11,580 nt of DNA from DASPTR01 sp964475545 (GCA_964475545.1 CAYYXF010000040.1:1-11580), one strand, 5' to 3'. Positions 1 through 6,110 are shown, numbered from the stretch's first letter. A program made the numbers and translations. Notes: generated by a model not told the origin, from the sequence alone.

Positions 1-871
1 TTGTGTTTGAAGGAATTGCGAAGCCTAGCCCTTGGGAACTGGTTACGATGGCAGTGGTTATGCCAATAACTTCTCCTTCGTAGTTGAGGAGTGGGCCTCC
101 TGAGTTGCCGGGGTTTATGGGGGTCGTGGTCTGTATGCAATCGGCTATGACGTATCCGCCTGTTGTGCTCTCGGTGATTGTTCTGCCAAGCGCGCTGACT
201 ATTCCAGAGGTTACCGTTCCAGCCAGTCCATACGGAGTACCGATGGCAAGTACGGGATCACCGACGCTTAAGATTGATGAGGTCGTGATTGAAAGGGCCT
301 TGTACTCATCCTGTGACGCATTTGACGTCAGAACCGCAAGGTCTGCGTAAGGGTCTGAACCGATCACTTGGGCTGTGTAAGCGTCTCCATCTATGAACGT
401 TACTGTAATGTTGCTTGCGCCGTCCACGACGTGATAGTTTGTGACGATTACAAACTGGCCTGCTGACTTGGTGACAAACCCTGATCCTTGCACCTCACCG
501 TATTCGTAGTAGGGCTGCCCCCAAGGATAATAGTACACTGTTACAGTTGTTCCTTGAACCACAACGACAGAGCCTTTGACCTGCTCATACAGCTGAGACA
601 GGGAGAAATTGTCGCCCAGCACGTAGGTTGTATTTTCGTAAATGGGATCTACGTAGGTTACGTTTCCAGAGGATGAGTTATACGTTGACTGGAGATCTGA
701 AACCTGATTTTCAAGAGTTGATAGGTGGCCTTGGAGATCACTGATTTGGGTTGAAGTATTTAGGCCGCTTATCGCGTAGCCGAATATTCCTCCTACCAGC
801 AAGCATATTATGGCTGTTCCTGTCAAGACTGTGGACAAACGACGGGTTTTTTGTCTTTCAGGCAATTCCAT
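1..871 (-). CDS. HtrA/Deg-family membrane-anchored serine protease (C-terminal part outside window)
   Basis: The frame enters from beyond the left edge, so 290 codons of the N-terminal part are seen. ATG at 871 follows a strong Shine-Dalgarno (AAAGGAGG, 886-879). Residues 15-37 are one hydrophobic segment after a basic start (signal anchor, catalytic domain outside the cell). Residues 41-62 look like a short coiled coil with leucine spacing. The trypsin-fold domain follows from about 90, with the S1C triad visible: His147 in TNYHVVDGA, Asp177 in DPYADLAVL and Ser257 in PGNSGGPLL. By family knowledge this is an ATP-independent protease/chaperone for misfolded envelope proteins. A PDZ domain would be expected after residue 290 but is not in view. 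It is the last visible gene of the permease-ATPase operon, 20 nt after the ATPase stop, which suggests quality control linked to that transporter. Several NxS/T sequons (for example N66, N70, N80) fit an exported archaeal protein. Family call is secure; substrate unknown. Confidence 0.93.
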   Translation of the reverse strand, partial: MELPERQKTRRLSTVLTGTAIICLLVGGIFGYAISGLNTSTQISDLQGHLSTLENQVSDLQSTYNSSSGNVTYVDPIYENTTYVLGDNFSLSQLYEQVKGSVVVVQGTTVTVYYYPWGQPYYEYGEVQGSGFVTKSAGQFVIVTNYHVVDGASNITVTFIDGDAYTAQVIGSDPYADLAVLTSNASQDEYKALSITTSSILSVGDPVLAIGTPYGLAGTVTSGIVSALGRTITESTTGGYVIADCIQTTTPINPGNSGGPLLNYEGEVIGITTAIVTSSQGLGFAIPSNT

Positions 872-891
872 CTAGGTTCCTCCTTTATTGT

Positions 892-1674
892 TCACAGTCT
901 TTTCCTGCAACTCGGGCATCTCTCATCACTGGGTTGAATCTTGCTACCGCAGTAAGGGCACGCGAGCTTCTTCTTTGCAACGTGAAGCCCCTGCTTTTCC
1001 TTAGTAATTTTTCCATCCTGTAGAAGGAGCACTCTCTCGGTGTGCGAAGCTACTTGGCTGTCGTGTGTCACCATAACGATTGTGGTTCCTCGATCAATGT
1101 TCAAGTTTGCGAGCAGCCTAACGATTTCATACTTGTTCTGCGTGTCCAAGTTCCCAGTAGGTTCATCGGCCAGAATCATGGCCGGATCATTTGCCAAGGA
1201 CCGTGCAATCGCCACCCTCTGCTGCTCACCAGCGCTGAGCCGCTGTGGCCTATGTTCTTCTCTTCCCGACAGTCCTACCAGCTCCAGCAGTTCGCGAGCC
1301 CTCTTTCTTCTTTCGCTTCTAGATCTTTTCGTGTTTTCCATCGGCAACTCTACGTTTTCGGCAGCGTTTAGATATGGCAAGAGGTTGAAAGTCTGGAAGA
1401 TGAACCCAATCTTGTTCCTTCTTATCTTGCAGAGTTCCCTTTCGGGCAATTTTGCGACATCAACTTTGTCCAAGATCATTTTTCCACTAGTTGGCTTGTC
1501 AAGACAGCCCAAAACATTAAGCAGCGTTGTCTTGCCTGAGCCAGAAGGCCCCATGATCGCAACGAACTCGCCCTTGTTCACCTGAAGGTTTACGCTGGAA
1601 AGCGCGGGGATCTTACGCTTGTTCAGCGTGTAGGTTTTCGACAGCTCTTCTGCTTTCAAAATGACTTCACTCAT
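892..1674 (-). CDS. ABC transporter ATPase, MacB/LolD type, with C-terminal zinc ribbon
   Basis: A 260-residue nucleotide-binding subunit. Visible are Walker A GPSGSGKT (42-49), Q-loop Gln94, signature LSAGE (146-150), Walker B MILADE (166-171), D-loop after EPTGNLD, and H-loop His204. The EPTGNLD segment and overall length place it with the MacB/LolD/FtsE-like ATPases that drive FtsX-fold permeases. The usual LSGGQ is LSAGE here; Gly to Ala at this position may lower activity but is tolerated in some ABC proteins. After the ATPase core ends (about 225), the chain continues into a basic linker and a four-cysteine zinc ribbon, C239-x2-C242 and C253-x2-C256, ending at 260. That appendage is not part of the standard family. 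Its ATG at 1674 lies 8 nt inside the permease gene, so the two are translationally coupled and should form one complex. Transport function is sure; cargo is unknown. Confidence 0.95.
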   Translation of the reverse strand: MSEVILKAEELSKTYTLNKRKIPALSSVNLQVNKGEFVAIMGPSGSGKTTLLNVLGCLDKPTSGKMILDKVDVAKLPERELCKIRRNKIGFIFQTFNLLPYLNAAENVELPMENTKRSRSERRKRARELLELVGLSGREEHRPQRLSAGEQQRVAIARSLANDPAMILADEPTGNLDTQNKYEIVRLLANLNIDRGTTIVMVTHDSQVASHTERVLLLQDGKITKEKQGLHVAKKKLACPYCGSKIQPSDERCPSCRKRL

Positions 1675-3076
1675 ATCTCATCGCCTCTGCAGGCCTTATC
1701 CTGGCCGCTCTCCAAGCAGGGTACAGACTGCCCAATGCTCCCAACAACACAGCTACCCCGAATGCCAACAACATAAGCTGGGGGCTCAGCGCAGCGGTGA
1801 CGGGCTCTGACCCAGTTGTTCCAGGGTTCACAGATCCAAACCCGGGTTGAAAACGGCTTGATGATGAACCACCAAACAAGCTTATATGAGGAAGCAAAAG
1901 CGATGACAAAAAGGGTGCTCCAATGCTTCCTATCGCAATGCCCGCTACTCCTGCCATTAAGCTTATCAGTATTCCTTCGAGCATAAATTGACTCATAACA
2001 TTCCAGGTGCTGAAGCCTATCGCTTTAAGTGTGCCAATCTCTTTTGTCCTTTCACGGACGGTATACAGCATCACAAACAAGACGATAAGACTTGTAGCGG
2101 CGACTGCTACGACAATCTCTTGGGTTGCGACTGTCTGTGTTTGGCCAAGGGTTGATTGAGCGTTGTTCAAGGTTTCAGTATACATCGTCTGCATATTCTC
2201 GAAGTTCGTCAAGCGGTCCTTATACGTCGTAACACGAAGATCCGAATACGCTGCCTTTATCACCTCAGTTATTCCATCCACGTAAGAAACATCATCTGCA
2301 TACACGTCAAACCTGCTCACGTTTCCTATTTCGCCGGTTATCGCCTGAGCCTGAGAAAGGTTCATGTACACCGTTCTTGTTCCAGTAAATCCCCCCCCTG
2401 TTGAATTGCAGGTTCCTACCACCGTAAAAGATATGCCATTGATCTCCGCTTTGCCACCCACTGCCAAACCAAAGTAATCTGTGAGGTTTGAGCTCATGAC
2501 AAGAACATCACTATCGCCTTCGCGCAAATTTCTCCCTGCCGTTATGTTTGTCGGCAGTATGGAATAGTCGTCGATGAAGGAGGAATCCAGGCAAACACCT
2601 GTAATCGTGTACAGCGGTCTAGTAATGGTGAATTCCCCACGCGGTGTGTTTATGGTTTCCGAAGTTGTCTCGTTGGATGACTTCTCAAAGAATGGCACAA
2701 CATCTTTGACACCATCAATAGAACGAATTTCATCACCAACGGTTTCATTTACGAAGACCTCTTCCTGTCCGAATCCCCGAAAAGATGTTCCGGAAGGCAT
2801 ACCAGAAGGCATACCAGAGGGCGCACTGGAAAACATGCCTTGTCCAGATGAAGTCGAACATTCTATCAATGTGGACGTCTTGTTGATTTCCTCTTGCATG
2901 TTACTGATTGTACTATTGAAATTCTCAGTTAGCCTCTGCGCGGCTTCTTGGTTTGCCACGATCCCTGAAGGAATAGAAATCATGATCGCCATGGAGAATC
3001 CCAGGGCAATGATTACCAGGAATGCCCTCATTTTCCTTCTAGATATATTCCTAACTGATCTTGTTAAGGCACCCAT
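1667..3076 (-). CDS. MacB/FtsX-family ABC transporter permease
   Basis: 469 residues from the ATG at 3076. I chose this start because AAGGTG (3088-3083) lies 6 nt ahead; an in-frame ATG at 3115 would add 13 residues without a comparable site. Membrane segments are at about 17-41, 321-340, 366-390 and 433-455, the MacB layout of one N-terminal helix, a large extracytoplasmic domain (about 42-318) and three C-terminal helices. The segment RERTKEIGTLKAIG (341-354) and the end YPAWRAARIRPAEAMRYE are family hallmarks. The outer domain carries many NxS/T sequons and a Ser/Gly/Met low-complexity stretch with repeated PSGM (86-97). With the overlapping ATPase it forms a MacB-like exporter or mechanotransducing complex; archaea lack TolC, so a classical tripartite pump is not implied. 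It is the first gene of the operon, under the 33-bp element promoter at 3236-3278, leaving a leader of about 135 nt. Confidence 0.94.
   Translation of the reverse strand: MGALTRSVRNISRRKMRAFLVIIALGFSMAIMISIPSGIVANQEAAQRLTENFNSTISNMQEEINKTSTLIECSTSSGQGMFSSAPSGMPSGMPSGTSFRGFGQEEVFVNETVGDEIRSIDGVKDVVPFFEKSSNETTSETINTPRGEFTITRPLYTITGVCLDSSFIDDYSILPTNITAGRNLREGDSDVLVMSSNLTDYFGLAVGGKAEINGISFTVVGTCNSTGGGFTGTRTVYMNLSQAQAITGEIGNVSRFDVYADDVSYVDGITEVIKAAYSDLRVTTYKDRLTNFENMQTMYTETLNNAQSTLGQTQTVATQEIVVAVAATSLIVLFVMLYTVRERTKEIGTLKAIGFSTWNVMSQFMLEGILISLMAGVAGIAIGSIGAPFLSSLLLPHISLFGGSSSSRFQPGFGSVNPGTTGSEPVTAALSPQLMLLAFGVAVLLGALGSLYPAWRAARIRPAEAMRYE
2796..2831 (-). repeat. Short in-frame 12-bp tandem repeat (PSGM) in the permease
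   Basis: Three consecutive 12-bp units on the plus strand start at 2796, 2808 and 2820. The first two differ at one base; the third is diverged. They encode PSGM-PSGM-PSG on the minus strand in the extracytoplasmic low-complexity linker. The array is in frame, so copy changes would lengthen the linker without breaking the gene. Confidence 0.75.
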
Positions 3077-3235
3077 ATGCTTCACCTTTCTGAACATGAC
3101 CAAAAGGACAACCAAAAAGGGGAGGAGAAAGTGCTGCTGTTGCCATGACTTCTAAGCGTTGGAATATAACCTGGACTCCGTTCATTGCAGCTATCTCCCT
3201 TCTTGGTTGCCCTTGACCGTTCAAGGATGGCGACC

Positions 3236-3278
3236 TATTAAGCCCTTTTTCAGAATTATACCAGAATCTATTCCTAAT
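3236..3278 (-). promoter_or_regulatory. Promoter of the permease-ATPase-protease operon with conserved 33-bp element (copy A)
   Basis: On the minus strand the order is element (3278-3246), a 4-bp spacer with BRE-like purines, and a TATA box read as TTAATA (3241-3236). The element matches copy B at 29 of 33 positions without gaps, and the TATA box is at exactly the same offset. Both copies contain a dyad: on the plus strand AGAAT, 8 bp, then AATCT here (ATTCT in copy B). Position upstream of BRE/TATA is typical of archaeal activator sites, though it could also be an extended promoter. The predicted transcript start is near 3212. Confidence 0.7.
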
Positions 3279-3426
3279 TCAATTGTCGAATTTGTCGTTG
3301 TGGTAGCGGACGCGCGTGCCATAGCTTAACCACGAAGACCGCAAAAAAACCTTACTGGAATATCGCAGATAAGAAAAGAAGGAATTGGAACCTTGGAAGT
3401 GCATTTCTTCCAGACAGAAAACGTCC

Positions 3427-3442
3427 AAAAAAAGAAGAGGAT
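3427..3442 (-). terminator. Poly-T terminator after the Met-rich protein gene
   Basis: Directly after the stop of the minus-strand gene the transcript reads CCTCTTC followed by seven T (3433-3427). T-rich tracts without strong hairpins are the usual archaeal termination signal. Confidence 0.55.
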
Positions 3443-3445
3443 TGT

Positions 3446-4036
3446 TTAGCTGTTGGGTTGTATGTTGAATGGTAGCACTGCGTACGCGTGTGCTGCTGTT
3501 GCGTTGATTGCTTCGTAGCCTACCATCACGTTGATGCTGAAGTTCGTGTTACTGAACACGTCGCTTTCCAACACTTTCATCGTCACGGTCTGACCTAGAC
3601 TCGCGAACGTGCCGTTGAACAGTCTAACCCTGCCTACAACTTCATTGTCCACAGTCCATTCTTTAGGTAGCAAAACTCGGATCTGACCCGAGCCCGTATC
3701 CAGGATTAGCATGCCCTTGACCTCTAAAACAACTGTTCCCTGAACCGTTGAAAGCGTAGCATTCTGCAATAGCCCTTCGGTCCACTGAAGGCCGTTCCCC
3801 CGCATTTGCGGCATGCGCCTCATATGACCCCATGGCATCGTAACGTTGTCCGGCAAAGTAACGTTGTTCGACCAGAAAAAGGTCTGCATGTTCTGCATGC
3901 TCATCTGCATCTGCTCATCAGCGTTAGCGTCGAAACCGTTCTGTGTGCTTGCATATACGAAAGCAATGGCGCCCAATGCCAAGACCACCACCGCAGCTGC
4001 ACCAACTATCTTCAAGCTTCTTCTCAATGTTTTCAC
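3446..4036 (-). CDS. Exported Met-rich hypothetical protein
   Basis: 196 residues. The start is GTG at 4036; an upstream in-frame extension is blocked, and a GAGGTGA site lies immediately before it, so the TTG at 4027 is a possible alternative. The N-terminus is basic and followed by one hydrophobic segment (10-30), a signal peptide or anchor. Residues 41-78 are Met-rich (Met43, 45, 47, 50, 67, 72, 75, 78) with His71, in runs such as EQMQMSMQNMQ and MPWGHMRRMPQM. This resembles methionine clusters that bind Cu(I) or Ag(I) in exported proteins, but that is inference. Residues 93-175 are predicted beta-rich, possibly a small OB- or Ig-like barrel. Six NxS/T sequons (N58, N64, N92, N141, N165, N178) fit an outside location. 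It shares its 33-bp promoter element with the transporter operon and is divergent from the winged-helix gene, so it is probably the secreted partner or sensor of that system. I do not recognise a named family. Confidence 0.88.
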   Translation of the reverse strand: MKTLRRSLKIVGAAAVVVLALGAIAFVYASTQNGFDANADEQMQMSMQNMQTFFWSNNVTLPDNVTMPWGHMRRMPQMRGNGLQWTEGLLQNATLSTVQGTVVLEVKGMLILDTGSGQIRVLLPKEWTVDNEVVGRVRLFNGTFASLGQTVTMKVLESDVFSNTNFSINVMVGYEAINATAAHAYAVLPFNIQPNS

Positions 4037-4067
4037 GTCACCTCATACGAACAGCAACCCACGCGCT

Positions 4068-4110
4068 TATTAAACGGTTTTTCAGAATTAGACCACATTC
4101 TATTCCCAAT
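4068..4110 (-). promoter_or_regulatory. Promoter of the Met-rich gene with conserved 33-bp element (copy B)
   Basis: Read on the minus strand: element 4110-4078, 4-bp spacer, TATA box TTTAATAA around 4074-4067. The predicted transcript start is about 4045, leaving a leader of only about 9 nt before the GTG at 4036. The dyad arms are AGAAT (4084-4088) and ATTCT (4097-4101) with 8 bp between them. Sequence and spacing match copy A; positions 14, 19, 21 and 30 of the 33 differ. Confidence 0.72.
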
Positions 4111-4159
4111 CTAGTCCTTTGCTCTCGTCGAGTCTGACGGTGAGAGGTTGAAGGACATA

Positions 4160-4194
4160 TTTATTATACTGGTTCGAATAGGTCTAACGAAAAA
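4160..4194 (+). promoter_or_regulatory. Promoter of the winged-helix/membrane protein pair with possible operator
   Basis: A TATA box TTTATTATA (4160-4168) predicts transcription from about 4188-4190. Between them lies 4171-4194, containing TTCGAA, GAATAG and GGTCTAA followed by CGAAAAA. Read on the minus strand, the same words GAATAG, GGTCTAA and GAAAAA occur in that order in copy B, with different spacing. A site between TATA and start would repress, suggesting autoregulation by the adjacent regulator. The match is partial. Confidence 0.5.
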
Positions 4195-4221
4195 CACTTT
4201 GATGTGTGCGGAGTGGTGTAG

Positions 4222-4524
4222 GTGGCTGCTAGTGCGCGTCCGTTCAAGTATCTGCTTGGGTGGCTAATTGCAGGCACGAGGGGCGGTGTCAGTCGCGCCA
4301 AAATAATCCAAACTCTAAACGAGACTCCGCAGAATGCAAATCAGTTGGCAAACAAACTCGGCATGGATTACCGGACAATAAGGCATCATCTTAAAGTGCT
4401 TGAGAAAAACAGAATAATCACTTCCGCCGGAGAAGGGTATGGCACAACGTATTTCTTGTCTCCAGCAATGGAGGAAAACTATGCCCTGTTTGAGGAGATT
4501 CTGAAGAAAATCTGGAAAAAGTAG
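4222..4524 (+). CDS. Winged helix-turn-helix transcriptional regulator (ArsR-like)
   Basis: 100 residues from GTG 4222, chosen because GGAG (4210-4213) lies 8 nt ahead and the upstream sequence offers no better start. The core is a winged helix: a first helix SRAKIIQTLNE (24-34), the HTH NANQLANKLGMDYRTIRHHLKVLEKNRII (38-66) and a short wing with GEGYGTTYFLS (70-80). A C-terminal amphipathic helix (84-99) would serve for dimerisation. The pattern QLANKLGMDYRTIRHHLKVLE is typical of archaeal ArsR-like repressors. No cysteine or histidine pair for metal binding is apparent, so a small-molecule or protein signal is more likely than a classical metal sensor. The gene is cotranscribed with a four-TM protein 18 nt downstream and is divergent from the Met-rich gene. 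It is the obvious candidate to bind the 33-bp element; that link is inference. Confidence 0.92.
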   Translation: MAASARPFKYLLGWLIAGTRGGVSRAKIIQTLNETPQNANQLANKLGMDYRTIRHHLKVLEKNRIITSAGEGYGTTYFLSPAMEENYALFEEILKKIWKK

Positions 4525-4542
4525 AAAAGGGAGGAAGAACTG

Positions 4543-4989
4543 ATGAGAAGTCACATGAATAAAAATGTCAGGAATTTGCTGATACTGGGAACGTTGATAG
4601 TGGTAGCTATACTAGCAGTGCTCTGGGCTACATCCATCGTCTGGTTTCCACGTTATCCTTGGGGACCTCGCCCACGCCCTCCAGAGAATATTCTTGGTGA
4701 CATAGAACTCTTCTATACTGTTCAAACAGTAGTTTCTACGATCAATGTGACCCTTTCGATCTTCCTATTGCTAATGTACACTAGCATATACCTGAAGACA
4801 CGGTCCGAGTTCACAATTGGATTAACCATATTTTCAGCAGTTCTCCTTCTGCAGTCTTTAGTCTCCATTCCCTTAGTGCACATGGCATTTGGTTTCTATG
4901 CGTTCGGTCTCGGCCCGTTTGCTATGCTGCCAGACCTGTTCACATGCCTTGCGCTAACGGTTCTGCTGTACCTCACCTTCGAATACTAA
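4543..4989 (+). CDS. Four-TM membrane protein paired with the wHTH regulator
   Basis: 148 residues from ATG 4543, preceded by GGGAGG (4529-4534, 8 nt spacing). Hydrophobic segments lie at about 11-34, 56-82, 90-113 and 127-146. Between TM1 and TM2 is a Pro/Arg/Trp-rich stretch (FPRYPWGPRPRPP). Notable segments are YLKTRSEFTIGL (83-94) at the start of TM3 and GLGPFAMLPDLF (122-133) entering TM4. I recall small archaeal membrane proteins with this RSEFTxGL and GPFxMLPDLF pattern encoded next to wHTH genes, but I have no family name. No enzymatic motif is visible. The 18-nt gap and shared promoter suggest it works with the regulator, perhaps as a membrane sensor or anti-regulator. This is a guess from context. 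Confidence 0.85.
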   Translation: MRSHMNKNVRNLLILGTLIVVAILAVLWATSIVWFPRYPWGPRPRPPENILGDIELFYTVQTVVSTINVTLSIFLLLMYTSIYLKTRSEFTIGLTIFSAVLLLQSLVSIPLVHMAFGFYAFGLGPFAMLPDLFTCLALTVLLYLTFEY

Positions 4990-5028
4990 GATATCACCCA
5001 CAGAACCATACGATAGCGCGCTGGTGTC

Positions 5029-5050
5029 CTAAGGTTCGCCTTAAGTTTTC
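5029..5050 (+). terminator. Possible terminator hairpin after the wHTH/four-TM unit
   Basis: TAAGG (5030-5034) and CCTTA (5039-5043) form a 5-bp stem with a TTCG tetraloop, followed shortly by TTTT (5046-5049). It lies between the four-TM gene and the next promoter. Archaeal termination rarely depends on hairpins, so this is tentative. Confidence 0.35.
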
Positions 5051-5072
5051 CCTGCTCTGTGTGCTTCGGAAT

Positions 5073-5111
5073 CTTTATAGGCATGACATATGTCATATCG
5101 TTGATGGTGAG
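5073..5111 (+). promoter_or_regulatory. Promoter of the molybdopterin-domain gene with palindromic operator
   Basis: The TATA box is CTTTATAG (5073-5080), with predicted transcription from about 5102. A perfect 14-bp palindrome, ATGACATATGTCAT (5083-5096), fills the space between TATA box and start, the classic place for an archaeal repressor. GGTGAG (5106-5111) is the Shine-Dalgarno for ATG 5116. Confidence 0.7.
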
Positions 5112-5115
5112 AACA

Positions 5116-6051
5116 ATGAAAGGATGGAAAACCAAAAGAGTGTTATGGATCGTGCTTTTGACAACGTGTATAATGCTGATCTCTAGCGTACCCCTTCCTG
5201 AATTCTCAAAGGAAAGCAGTGCCCAGGTTTCTGGAGCTCCAGAATGGCTGGTTATTGATGGCCTGGTTCAGAATGCTCTCAATTTGAGTTATGGTGAACT
5301 GAAGAATTTTCCTCAAATATCTGAGGTTGCCAATCTTTCATGCATAACTCCCAGAAACAACGTCATCTACAACTGGACTGGAGTGCCGCTATTCTACCTT
5401 CTGAGCATGGCCAAAGTGATATCTGGCGGCTATCGCGAGGTCATTTTCAACGGGAGCGACGGCTACGCTCAGGGTGTCTTGCTTGAAACAGCGATGGACC
5501 CGACTTCAATCTTGGCATTGTATGGAAATGGAACCGACTTGGAGCTGCTGAGCGGTTTCGGGAACCTATATCGGGCAGCGTTTCCATGCAGGTGGGGTTA
5601 CAAGTGGGTTGAGAGAGTGGTGCGAATTACCGTGGTCGACTATGTCTATGGCGGAGCCAACCCGGCGCTTATACCAAACTCCACCAAGCCAATAACACAG
5701 CCGCCGATGGAAAGCTTCAATATGGCGGCGTCAGGTGAATATGCTATCCAAGCTCTGAGCAATTCTTCCATTGAATCTTTCAGTTACGACCCGGCCTCGC
5801 GGTTCAGTTTCAATGTTACGGGAGATGAAGAAAGCAAAGGATACTTCTACGTTACGTTCCCGGCAGCAACGCTTCCTGGGCCATACGTCGTCTACGTGAA
5901 CCAGAATGAAACGAACTGTCTGCAAACCGAGGCAAGTGACAGCGCCTATCTCTATTTCGAGTATTCTCATAGCCTCAACCCTACTACTATTAGGGTCAGC
6001 GCCCTAGGCGGAGGGACTAGTGGAGGAGGCAGAGTGCCATACATGCAATAA
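5116..6051 (+). CDS. Exported sulfite-oxidase-fold (molybdopterin-binding) protein with C-terminal beta-domain
   Basis: 311 residues from ATG 5116, supported by GGTGAG 4 nt ahead and a TATA box that excludes the more upstream in-frame ATG codons at 5059 and 5083. Residues 8-28 form a signal peptide or anchor. Residues 43-175 match the oxidoreductase molybdopterin-binding domain of the sulfite oxidase/YedY group: LSYGELKNFPQ, then VANLSC with Cys76 at the Mo-ligand position, WTGVPLFYLL (87-96), DGYAQGVLLETAMDP (115-129), and RWGYKWVERVVRITVVD (159-175). Redox activity is therefore possible, but no heme or other electron-transfer partner is seen. Residues 211-295 are a separate beta-rich domain (SFNVTGDEESKGYFYVTFP, YLYFEYSHS) of a kind I recall at the C-terminus of many Bathyarchaeia exported proteins. 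The end is a Gly-rich tail. At least five sequons are present. It has its own promoter and is probably not cotranscribed with the preceding pair. Substrate unknown. Confidence 0.85.
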   Translation: MKGWKTKRVLWIVLLTTCIMLISSVPLPEFSKESSAQVSGAPEWLVIDGLVQNALNLSYGELKNFPQISEVANLSCITPRNNVIYNWTGVPLFYLLSMAKVISGGYREVIFNGSDGYAQGVLLETAMDPTSILALYGNGTDLELLSGFGNLYRAAFPCRWGYKWVERVVRITVVDYVYGGANPALIPNSTKPITQPPMESFNMAASGEYAIQALSNSSIESFSYDPASRFSFNVTGDEESKGYFYVTFPAATLPGPYVVYVNQNETNCLQTEASDSAYLYFEYSHSLNPTTIRVSALGGGTSGGGRVPYMQ

Positions 6052-6080
6052 ACCGACACGCTCGTTTTACCTTGATTCTC

Positions 6081-6110
6081 TCCTTTTTTGAAGAACTCGG
6101 TTCTTTTCTC
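6081..6110 (+). terminator. Terminator after the molybdopterin-domain gene
   Basis: A T6 tract in TCCTTTTTTG (6081-6090) is followed by a perfect 6-bp stem, AAGAAC (6091-6096) with GTTCTT (6100-6105), loop TCG, then TTCTC. It lies 30-60 nt after the stop at 6051. Confidence 0.55.

Larger units (their letters stand above)
3077..3445. other. 369-bp intergenic region between the permease and the Met-rich gene
   Basis: No convincing gene lies here. Reading on the minus strand it contains a T-rich stop signal for the upstream gene (3442-3427), a second A/T run (minus-strand T7 at 3349-3343), an imperfect inverted repeat (GTGGT-AGC at 3300-3307 against GCT-TA-ACCAC at 3324-3333, spacer 16 nt), the element-plus-TATA promoter (3278-3236) and a leader of about 135 nt before the permease start. 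A 44-codon frame starting at ATG 3184 on the minus strand has an upstream GGGAGAT and overlaps the permease start. It could be a leader peptide but has no protein-like features. Confidence 0.6.

Noticed and set aside
1040..1585. 181-codon plus-strand open frame opposite the ATPase
   Set aside because: It is fully antisense to a gene with all ABC motifs and has low-complexity Ser/Leu content and no Shine-Dalgarno.
2574..3155. 193-codon plus-strand frame opposite the permease
   Set aside because: Antisense to a clear MacB-type permease, with no domain or ribosome site.
3300..3333. Imperfect inverted repeat that might mark a small RNA or terminator
   Set aside because: The stem has a two-base bulge and a 16-nt spacer, and on the minus strand the T run precedes rather than follows it.
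5059..5115. Longer N-terminus for the molybdopterin-domain protein
   Set aside because: It would include the TATA box and the palindrome; the ATG at 5116 has a proper ribosome site and gives a clean signal peptide.
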